A stretch of 64,000 nt of DNA from Auanema rhodensis (taxonomy: Eukaryota; Nematoda; Chromadorea; Rhabditida; Rhabditidae). A program made the translations under genes and the position numbers. The DNA lies in contig OZ059900.1 of assembly GCA_964057225.1 (NCBI GenBank), forward strand, positions 7,574,501-7,638,500, written 5' to 3'. Below the pieces are notes generated by a model. It made no database searches, was not told the DNA's origin, and worked only from the letters and a program-made list of their open reading frames with translations. Shown piece by piece: positions 50,401 through 62,255 of this stretch. Each line of letters opens with the position of its first letter. The stretch's first letter is position 1.

Positions 50401-52424
50401 AAGAATTATTGGTTTTTTGGGGATTGAAGGGCATTTTGGCAAAATCAGTCAAACTTTTGATCTTAAGCATATTTTTTTCTTCTAAAACGACTAAATGTAT
50501 GAAATACTGTCATAGAATGTTCATATAGGTGTATTTTGCACGAATATCAAAACTGATTGAAATATGGGCCTTTTTATGCTCAAAACGCCATATATTCAAC
50601 GATTTTGGGTACAAAACATGTGAAAACTGTATGTTTTGATCAGACCCTTTGAGATATGGATTTGGAATTCAGGATTCATAAACTTTGACTATTTTTACAT
50701 ATATATATTCAATTTTAACCACTTTGGTCAAAAAGGACCGAAAATATCAAGAATTATTGGTTTTTTGGGGTTTGAAGGGCATTTTGGCAAAATCAGTCAA
50801 ACTTTTGATCTTAAGCATATTTTTTTCTTCTAAAACGACTAAATGTATGAAATATTGTCATAGATTGTTCATATAGGTGTATTTTGCACGAATATCAAAA
50901 CTGATTGAAATATGGGCCTTTTTATGCTCCAAACGCCATATATTCAACGATTTTGGGTACAAAACATGTGAAAACTGTATGTTTTGATCAGACCCTTTGA
51001 GATATGGATTTGAAATTCAGGATTCATAAACTTTGACTATTTTTACATATATATGTTCAATTTTAACCACTTTGGTCAAAAAGGACCGAAAATATCAAGA
51101 ATTATTGGTTTTTTGGGGTTTGAAGGGCATTTTGGCTAAATCAGTCAAACTTTTGATCTTAAGCATATTTTTTTCTTCTAAAACGACTAAATGTATGAAA
51201 TACTGTCATAGAATGTTCATATAGGTGTATTTTGCACGAATATCAAAACTGATTGAAATATGGGCCTTTTTATGCTCAAAACGCCATATATTCAACGATT
51301 TTGGGTACAAAACATGTGAAAACGGTATGTTTTGATCAGACCCTTTGAGATATGGATTTGAAATTCAGGATTCATAAACTGTGACTATTTTTACATATAT
51401 ATGTTCAATTTTAACCACTTTGGTCAAAAAGGACCGAAAATATCAAGAATTATTGGTTTTTTGGGGATTGAAGGGCATTTTGGCAAAATCAGTCAAACTT
51501 TTGATCTTAAGCATATTTTTTTCTTCTAAAACGACTAAATGTATGAAATACTGTCATAGAATGTTCATATAGGTGTATTTTGCACGAATATCAAAACTGA
51601 TTGAAATATGGGCCTTTTTATGCTCAAAACGCCATATATTCAACGATTTTGGGTACAAAACATGTGAAAACTGTATGTTTTGATCAGACCCTTTGAGATA
51701 TGGATTTGAAATTCAGGATTCATAAACTTTGACTATTTTTACATATATATGTTCAATTTTAACCACTTTGGTCAAAAAGGACCGAAAATATCAAGAATTA
51801 TTGGTTTTTTGGGGTTTGAAGGGCATTTTGGCTAAATCAGTCAAACTTTTGATCTTAAGCATATTTTTTTCTTCTAAAACGACTAAATGTATGAAATACT
51901 GTCATAGAATGTTCATATAGGTGTATTTTGCACGAATATCAAAACTGATTGAAATATGGGCCTTTTTATGCTCAAAACGCCATATATTCAACGATTTTGG
52001 GTACAAAACATGTGAAAACGGTATGTTTTGATCAGACCCTTTGAGATATGGATTTGAAATTCAGGATTCATAAACTTTGACTATTTTTACATATATATGT
52101 CCAATTTTAACCACTTTGGTCAAAAAGGACCGAAAATATCAAGAATTATTGGTTTTTTGGGGATTGAAGGGCATTTTGGCAAAATCAGTCAAACTTTTGA
52201 TCTTAAGCATATTTTTTTCTTCTAAAACGACTAAATGTATGAAATACTGTCATAGAATGTTCATATAGGTGTATTTTGCACGAATATCAAAACTGATTGA
52301 AATATGGGCCTTTTTATGCTCAAAACGCCATATATTCAACGATTTTGGGTACAAAACATGTGAAAACTGTATGTTTTGATCAGACCCTTTGAGATATGGA
52401 TTTGAAATTCAGGATTCATAAACT
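44421..52424 (+). repeat. Mostly dimeric (696-bp) higher-order repeat region
   Basis: Units with GTTC and GCTAAATC alternate with units having GTCC, GGGGATTG and GCAAAATC. AAAACGGTATG (unit position 168 G) precedes several second-type units, at 44712, 45408, 50280, 51324 and 52020. The alternation is broken at 45813-47204 by CAAGAAGG, CAAAG and TTCGAC units, and at 50685 by a lone GAATTC/CTCCAAAC unit. Confidence 0.82.
47448..50279 (+). repeat. Tandem duplication of a 4-monomer block (1,392 bp)
   Basis: Bases 47448-48887 match 48840-50279 at an offset of 1,392 bp with no difference seen. The rare markers TTTTACTAATATATG (units at 47553 and 48945) and GGTTCTTTGGGG (units at 48597 and 49989) are present in both copies. 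The match is bounded by unit-119 T at 47447 on the left and the AAAACGG change at 50280 on the right. Confidence 0.9.
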
Positions 52425-55400
52425 TTGACTATTTTTACATATATATGTTCAATTTTAACCACTTTGGTCAAGAAGGACCGAAAATATCAAGAATTATTGG
52501 TTTTTTGGGGTTTGAAGGGCATTTTGGCAAAATCAGTCAAACTTTTGATCTTAAGCATATTTTTTTCTTCTAAAACGACTAAATGTATGAAATACTGTCA
52601 TAGAATGTTCATATAGGTGTATTTTGCACGAATATCAAAACTGATTGAAATATGGGCCTTTTTATGCTCAAAACGCCATATATTCAACGATTTTGGGTAC
52701 AAAACATGTGAAAACTGTATGTTTTGATCAGACCCTTTGAGATATGGATTTGAAATTCAGGATTCATAAACTTTGACTATTTCTACATATATATGTCCAA
52801 TTTTAACCACTTTGGTCAAAAAGGCCCGAAAATATCAAGAATTATTGGTTTTTTGGGGTTTGAAGGGCATTTTGGCAAAATCAGTCAAACTTTTGATCTT
52901 AAGCATATTTTTTTCTTCTAAAACGACTAAATGTATGAAATACTGTCAAAGAATGTTCATATAGGTGTATTTTGCACGAACATCAAAACTGATTGAAATA
53001 TGGGCCTTTTTATGCTCAAAACGCCATATATTCAACGATTTTGGGTACAAAACATGTGAAAACTGTATGTTTTGATCAGACCCTTTGAGATATGGATTTG
53101 AAATTCAGGATTCATAAACTTTGACTATTTCTACATATATATGTCCAATTTTAACCACTTTGGTCAAAAAGGCCCGAAAATATCAAGAATTATTGGTTTT
53201 TTGGGGTTTGAAGGGCATTTTGGCAAAATCAGTCAAACTTTTGATCTTAAGCATATTTTTTTCTTCTAAAACGACTAAATGTATGAAATACTGTCAAAGA
53301 ATGTTCATATAGGTGTATTTTGCACAAATATCAAAACTGATTGAAATATGGGCCTTTTTATGCTCAAAACGCCATATATTCAACGATTTTGGGTACAAAA
53401 CATGTGAAAACTGTATGTTTTGATCAGACCCTTTGAGATATGGATTTGAAATTCAGGATTCATAAACTTTGACTATTTTTACATATATATGTCCAATTTT
53501 AACCACTTTGGTCGAAAAGGACCGAAAATATCAAGAATTATTGGTTTTTTGGGGATTGAAGGGCATTTTGGCAAAATCAGTCAAACTTTTGATCTTAAGC
53601 ATATTTTTTTCTTCTAAAACGACTAAATGTATGAAATACTGTCATAGAATGTTCATATAGGTGTATTTTGCACGAATATCAAAACTGATTGAAATATGGG
53701 CCTTTTTATGTTCAAAACGCCATATATTCAACGATTTTGGGTACAAAACATGTGAAAACTGTATGTTTTGATCAGACCCTTTGAGATATGGATTTGAAAT
53801 TCAGGATTCATAAACTTTGACTATTTTTACATATATATGTCCAATTTCAACCACTTTGGTCGAAAAGGACCGAAAATATCAAGAATTATTGGTTTTTTGG
53901 GGATTGAAGGGCATTTTGGCAAAATCAGTCAAACTTTTGATCTTAAGCATATTTTTTTCTTCTAAAACGACTAAATGTATGAAATACTGTCATGGAATGT
54001 TCATATAGGTGTATTTTGCACGAATATCAAAACTGATTGAAATATGGGCCTTTTTATGTTCAAAACGCCATATATTCAACGATTTTGGGTACAAAACATG
54101 TGAAAACTGTATGTTTTGATCAGACCCTTTGAGATATGGATTTGAAATTCAGGATTCATAAACTTTGACTATTTTTACATATATTTGTCCAATTTTAACC
54201 ACTTTGGTCAAAAAGGACCGAAAATATCAAGAATTATTGGTTTTTTGGGGTTTGAAGGGCATTTTGGCTGAATCAGTCAAACTTTTGATCTTAAGCATTT
54301 TTTTTTCTTCTAAAACGACTAAATGTATGAAATACTGTCATAGAATGTTCATATAGGTGTATTTTGCACGAATATCAAAACTGATTGAAATATGGGCCTT
54401 TTTATGCTCAAAACGCCATATATTCAACGATTTTGGGTACAAAACATGTGAAAACGGTATGTTTTGATCAGACCCTTTGAGATATGGATTTGAAATTCAG
54501 GATTCATAAACTTTGACTATTTTTACATATATATGTCCAATTTTAACCACTTTGGTCAAAAAGGACCGAAAATATCAAGAATTATTGGTTTTTTGGGGAT
54601 TGAAGGGCATTTTGGCAAAATCAGTCAAACTTTTGATCTTAAGCATATTTTTTTCTTCTAAAACGACTAAATGTATGAAATACTGTCATAGAATGTTCAT
54701 ATAGGTGTATTTTGCACGAATATCAAAACTGATTGAAATATGGGCCTTTTTATGCTCAAAACGCCATATATTCAACGATTTTGGGTACAAAACATGTGAA
54801 AACTGTATGTTTTGATCAGACCCTTTGAGATATGGATTTGAAATTCAGGATTCATAAACTTTGACTATTTTTACATATATATGTTCAATTTTAACCACTT
54901 TGGTCAAAAAGGACCGAAAATATCAAGAATTATTGGTTTTTTGGGGTTTGAAGGGCATTTTGGCTAAATCAGTCAAACTTTTGATCTTAAGCATATTTTT
55001 TTCTTCTAAAACGACTAAATGTATGAAATACTGTCATAGAATGTTCATATAGGTGTATTTTGCACGAATATCAAAACTGATTGAAATATGGGCCTTTTTA
55101 TGCTCAAAACGCCATATATTCAACGATTTTGGGTACAAAACATGTGAAAACTGTATGTTTTGATCAGACCCTTTGAGATATGGATTTGAAATTCAGGATT
55201 CATAAACTTTGACTATTTCTACATATATATGTCCAATTTTAACCACTTTGGTCAAAAAGGCCCGAAAATATCAAGAATTATTGGTTTTTTGGGGTTTGAA
55301 GGGCATTTTGGCAAAATCAGTCAAACTTTTGATCTTAAGCATATTTTTTTCTTCTAAAACGACTAAATGTATGAAATACTGTCAAAGAATGTTCATATAG

Positions 55401-58400
55401 GTGTATTTTGCACGAACATCAAAACTGATTGAAATATGGGCCTTTTTATGCTCAAAACGCCATATATTCAACGATTTTGGGTACAAAACATGTGAAAACT
55501 GTATGTTTTGATCAGACCCTTTGAGATATGGATTTGAAATTCAGGATTCATAAACTTTGACTATTTCTACATATATATGTCCAATTTTAACCACTTTGGT
55601 CAAAAAGGCCCGAAAATATCAAGAATTATTGGTTTTTTGGGGTTTGAAGGGCATTTTGGCAAAATCAGTCAAACTTTTGATCTTAAGCATATTTTTTTCT
55701 TCTAAAACGACTAAATGTATGAAATACTGTCAAAGAATGTTCATATAGGTGTATTTTGCACGAATATCAAAACTGATTGAAATATGGGCCTTTTTATGCT
55801 CAAAACGCCATATATTCAACGATTTTGGGTACAAAACATGTGAAAACTGTATGTTTTGATCAGACCCTTTGAGATATGGATTTGAAATTCAGGATTCATA
55901 AACTTTGACTATTTCTACATATATATGTCCAATTTTAACCACTTTGGTCAAAAAGGCCCGAAAATATCAAGAATTATTGGTTTTTTGGGGTTTGAAGGGC
56001 ATTTTGGCAAAATCAGTCAAACTTTTGATCTTAAGCATATTTTTTTCTTCTAAAACGACTAAATGTATGAAATACTGTCATAGAATGTTCATATAGGTGT
56101 ATTTTGCACGAATATCAAAACTGATTGAAATATGGGCCTTTTTATGTTCAAAACGCCATATATTCAACGATTTTGGGTACAAAACATGTGAAAACTGTAT
56201 GTTTTGATCAGACCCTTTGAGATATGGATTTGAAATTCAGGATTCATAAACTTTGACTATTTTTACATATATATGTCCAATTTTAACCACTTTGGTCAAA
56301 AAGGACCGAAAATATCAAGAATTATTGGTTTTTTGGGGATTGAAGGGCATTTTGGCAAAATCAGTCAAACTTTTGATCTTAAGCATATTTTTTTCTTCTA
56401 AAACGACTAAATGTATGAAATACTGTCAAAGAATGTTCATATAGGTGTATTTTGCACGAATATCAAAACTGATTGAAATATGGGCCTTTTTATGCTCAAA
56501 ACGCCATATATTCAACGATTTTGGGTACAAAACATGTGAAAACTGTATGTTTTGATCAGACCCTTTGAGATATGGATTTGAAATTCAGGATTCATAAACT
56601 TTGACTATTTCTACATATATATGTCCAATTTTAACCACTTTGGTCAAAAAGGCCCGAAAATATCAAGAATTATTGGTTTTTTGGGGTTTGAAGGGCATTT
56701 TGGCAAAATCAGTCAAACTTTTGATCTTAAGCATATTTTTTTCTTCTAAAACGACTAAATGTATGAAATACTGTCATAGAATGTTCATATAGGTGTATTT
56801 TGCACGAATATCAAAACTGATTGAAATATGGGCCTTTTTATGTTCAAAACGCCATATATTCAACGATTTTGGGTACAAAACATGTGAAAACTGTATGTTT
56901 TGATCAGACCCTTTGAGATATGGATTTGAAATTCAGGATTCATAAACTTTGACTATTTTTACATATATATGTCCAATTTTAACCACTTTGGTCAAAAAGG
57001 ACCGAAAATATCAAGAATTATTGGTTTTTTGGGGATTGAAGGGCATTTTGGCAAAATCAGTCAAACTTTTGATCTTAAGCATATTTTTTTCTTCTAAAAC
57101 GACTAAATGTATGAAATACTGTCAAAGAATGTTCATATAGGTGTATTTTGCACGAATATCAAAACTGATTGAAATATGGGCCTTTTTATGCTCAAAACGC
57201 CATATATTCAACGATTTTGGGTACAAAACATGTGAAAACTGTATGTTTTGATCAGACCCTTTGAGATATGGATTTGAAATTCAGGATTCATAAACTTTGA
57301 CTATTTCTACATATATATGTCCAATTTTAACCACTTTGGTCAAAAAGGCCCGAAAATATCAAGAATTATTGGTTTTTTGGGGTTTGAAGGGCATTTTGGC
57401 AAAATCAGTCAAACTTTTGATCTTAAGCATATTTTTTTCTTCTAAAACGACTAAATGTATGAAATACTGTCAAAGAATGTTCATATAGGTGTATTTTGCA
57501 CGAATATCAAAACTGATTGAAATATGGGCCTTTTTATGCTCAAAACGCCATATATTCAACGATTTTGGGTACAAAACATGTGAAAACTGTATGTTTTGAT
57601 CAGACCCTTTGAGATATGGATTTGAAATTCAGGATTCATAAACTTTGACTATTTTTACATATATATGTCCAATTTTAACCACTTTGGTCGAAAAGGACCG
57701 AAAATATCAAGAATTATTGGTTTTTTGGGGATTGAAGGGCATTTTGGCAAAATCAGTCAAACTTTTGATCTTAAGCATATTTTTTTCTTCTAAAACGACT
57801 AAATGTATGAAATACTGTCATAGAATGTTCATATAGGTGTATTTTGCACGAATATCAAAACTGATTGAAATATGGGCCTTTTTATGTTCAAAACGCCATA
57901 TATTCAACGATTTTGGGTACAAAACATGTGAAAACTGTATGTTTTGATCAGACCCTTTGAGATATGGATTTGAAATTCAGGATTCATAAACTTTGACTAT
58001 TTTTACATATATATGTTCAATTTTAACCACTTTGGTCGAAAAGGACCGAAAATATCAAGAATTATTGGTTTTTTGGGGATTGAAGGGCATTTTGGCAAAA
58101 TCAGTCAAACTTTTGATCTTAAGCATATTTTTTTCTTCTAAAACGACTAAATGTATGAAATACTGTCATAGAATGTTCATATAGGTGTATTTTGCACGAA
58201 TATCAAAACTGATTGAAATATGGGCCTTTTTATGTTCAAAACGCCATATATTCAACGATTTTGGGTACAAAACATGTGAAAACTGTATGTTTTGATCAGA
58301 CCCTTTGAGATATGGATTTGAAATTCAGGATTCATAAACTTTGACTATTTCTACATATATATGTCCAATTTTAACCACTTTGGTCAAAAAGGACCGAAAA

Positions 58401-59123
58401 TATCAAGAATTATTGGTTTTTTGGGGTTTGAAGGGCATTTTGGCAAAATCAGTCAAACTTTTGATCTTAAGCATATTTTTTTCTTCTAAAACGACTAAAT
58501 GTATGAAATACTGTCAAAGAATGTTCATATAGGTGTATTTTGCACGAACATCAAAACTGATTGAAATATGGGCCTTTTTATGCTCAAAACGCCATATATT
58601 CAACGATTTTGGGTACAAAACATGTGAAAACTGTATGTTTTGATCAGACCCTTTGAGATATGGATTTGAAATTCAGGATTCATAAACTTTGACTATTTCT
58701 ACATATATATGTCCAATTTTAACCACTTTGGTCAAAAAGGCCCGAAAATATCAAGAATTATTGGTTTTTTGGGGTTTGAAGGGCATTTTGGCAAAATCAG
58801 TCAAACTTTTGATCTTAAGCATATTTTTTTCTTCTAAAACGACTAAATGTATGAAATACTGTCAAAGAATGTTCATATAGGTGTATTTTGCACGAATATC
58901 AAAACTGATTGAAATATGGGCCTTTTTATGCTCAAAACGCCATATATTCAACGATTTTGGGTACAAAACATGTGAAAACTGTATGTTTTGATCAGACCCT
59001 TTGAGATATGGATTTGAAATTCAGGATTCATAAACTTTGACTATTTCTACATATATATGTCCAATTTTAACCACTTTGGTCAAAAAGGCCCGAAAATATC
59101 AAGAATTATTGGTTTTTTGGGGT

Positions 59124-61366
59124 TTGAAGGGCATTTTGGCAAAATCAGTCAAACTTTTGATCTTAAGCATATTTTTTTCTTCTAAAACGACTAAATGTAT
59201 GAAATACTGTCATAGAATGTTCATATAGGTGTATTTTGCACGAATATCAAAACTGATTGAAATATGGGCCTTTTTATGTTCAAAACGCCATATATTCAAC
59301 GATTTTGGGTACAAAACATGTGAAAACTGTATGTTTTGATCAGACCCTTTGAGATATGGATTTGAAATTCAGGATTCATAAACTTTGACTATTTTTACAT
59401 ATATATGTCCAATTTTAACCACTTTGGTCAAAAAGGACCGAAAATATCAAGAATTATTGGTTTTTTGGGGATTGAAGGGCATTTTGGCAAAATCAGTCAA
59501 ACTTTTGATCTTAAGCATATTTTTTTCTTCTAAAACGACTAAATGTATGAAATACTGTCAAAGAATGTTCATATAGGTGTATTTTGCACGAATATCAAAA
59601 CTGATTGAAATATGGGCCTTTTTATGCTCAAAACGCCATATATTCAACGATTTTGGGTACAAAACATGTGAAAACTGTATGTTTTGATCAGACCCTTTGA
59701 GATATGGATTTGAAATTCAGGATTCATAAACTTTGACTATTTCTACATATATATGTCCAATTTTAACCACTTTGGTCAAAAAGGCCCGAAAATATCAAGA
59801 ATTATTGGTTTTTTGGGGTTTGAAGGGCATTTTGGCAAAATCAGTCAAACTTTTGATCTTAAGCATATTTTTTTCTTCTAAAACGACTAAATGTATGAAA
59901 TACTGTCAAAGAATGTTCATATAGGTGTATTTTGCACGAATATCAAAACTGATTGAAATATGGGCCTTTTTATGCTCAAAACGCCATATATTCAACGATT
60001 TTGGGTACAAAACATGTGAAAACTGTATGTTTTGATCAGACCCTTTGAGATATGGATTTGAAATTCAGGATTCATAAACTTTGACTATTTTTACATATAT
60101 ATGTCCAATTTTAACCACTTTGGTCGAAAAGGACCGAAAATATCAAGAATTATTGGTTTTTTGGGGATTGAAGGGCATTTTGGCAAAATCAGTCAAACTT
60201 TTGATCTTAAGCATATTTTTTTCTTCTAAAACGACTAAATGTATGAAATACTGTCATAGAATGTTCATATAGGTGTATTTTGCACGAATATCAAAACTGA
60301 TTGAAATATGGGCCTTTTTATGTTCAAAACGCCATATATTCAACGATTTTGGGTACAAAACATGTGAAAACTGTATGTTTTGATCAGACCCTTTGAGATA
60401 TGGATTTGAAATTCAGGATTCATAAACTTTGACTATTTTTACATATATATGTCCAATTTTAACCACTTTGGTCAAAAAGGACCGAAAATATCAAGAATTA
60501 TTGGTTTTTTGGGGATTGAAGGGCATTTTGGCAAAATCAGTCAAACTTTTGATCTTAAGCATATTTTTTTCTTCTAAAACGACTAAATGTATGAAATACT
60601 GTCAAAGAATGTTCATATAGGTGTATTTTGCACGAATATCAAAACTGATTGAAATATGGGCCTTTTTATGCTCAAAACGCCATATATTCAACGATTTTGG
60701 GTACAAAACATGTGAAAACTGTATGTTTTGATCAGACCCTTTGAGATATGGATTTGAAATTCAGGATTCATAAACTTTGACTATTTCTACATATATATGT
60801 CCAATTTTAACCACTTTGGTCAAAAAGGCCCGAAAATATCAAGAATTATTGGTTTTTTGGGGTTTGAAGGGCATTTTGGCAAAATCAGTCAAACTTTTGA
60901 TCTTAAGCATATTTTTTTCTTCTAAAACGACTAAATGTATGAAATACTGTCAAAGAATGTTCATATAGGTGTATTTTGCACGAATATCAAAACTGATTGA
61001 AATATGGGCCTTTTTATGCTCAAAACGCCATATATTCAACGATTTTGGGTACAAAACATGTGAAAACTGTATGTTTTGATCAGACCCTTTGAGATATGGA
61101 TTTGAAATTCAGGATTCATAAACTTTGACTATTTTTACATATATATGTCCAATTTTAACCACTTTGGTCGAAAAGGACCGAAAATATCAAGAATTATTGG
61201 TTTTTTGGGGATTGAAGGGCATTTTGGCAAAATCAGTCAAACTTTTGATCTTAAGCATATTTTTTTCTTCTAAAACGACTAAATGTATGAAATACTGTCA
61301 TAGAATGTTCATATAGGTGTATTTTGCACGAATATCAAAACTGATTGAAATATGGGCCTTTTTATG
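59124..61366 (+). repeat. Tandem trimer (1,044 bp)
   Basis: Bases 59124-60322 match 60168-61366 at an offset of 1,044 bp with no difference seen. The match is bounded by unit-311 A at 60167 (T at 59123) and by unit-119 C at 61367 (T at 60323). A third, non-adjacent copy of the same order starts at 56949. Confidence 0.87.
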
Positions 61367-62255
61367 CTCAAAACGCCATATATTCAACGATTTTGGGTAC
61401 AAAACATGTGAAAACTGTATGTTTTGATCAGACCCTTTGAGATATGGATTTGAAATTCAGGATTCATAAACTTTGACTATTTTTACATATATATGTTCAA
61501 TTTTAACCACTTTGGTCAAAAAGGACCGAAAATATCAAGAATTATTGGTTTTTTGGGGTTTGAAGGGCATTTTGGCAAAATCAGTCAAACTTTTGAGCTT
61601 AAGCATATTTTTTTCTTCTAAAACGACTAAATGTATGAAATACTGTCAAAGAATGTTCATATAGGTGTATTTTGCACGAATATCAAAACTGATTGAAATA
61701 TGGGCCTTTTTATGCTCAAAACGCCATATATTCAACGATTTTGGGTACAAAACATGTGAAAACTGTATGTTTTGATCAGACCCTTTGAGATATGGATTTG
61801 AAATTCAGGATTCATAAACTTTGACTATTTTTACATATATATGTTCAATTGTAACCACTTTGGTCAAAAAGGACCGAAAATATCAAGAATTATTGGTTTT
61901 TTGGGGTTTGAAGGGCATTTTGGCTAAATCAGTCAAACTTTTGATCTTAAGCATATTTTTTTCTTCTAAAACGACTAAATGTATGAAATACTGTCATAGA
62001 ATGTTGATATAGGTGTATTTTGCACGAATATCAAAACTGATTGAAATATGGGCCTTTTTATGCTCAAAACGCCATATATTCAACGATTTTGGGTACAAAA
62101 CATGTGAAAACTGTATGTTTTGATCAGACCCTTTGAGATATGGATTTGGAATTCAGGATTCATAAACTTTGACTATTTTTACATATATATGTTCAATTTT
62201 AACCACTTTGGTCAAAAAGGACCGAAAATATCAAGAATTATTGGTTTTTTGGGGT

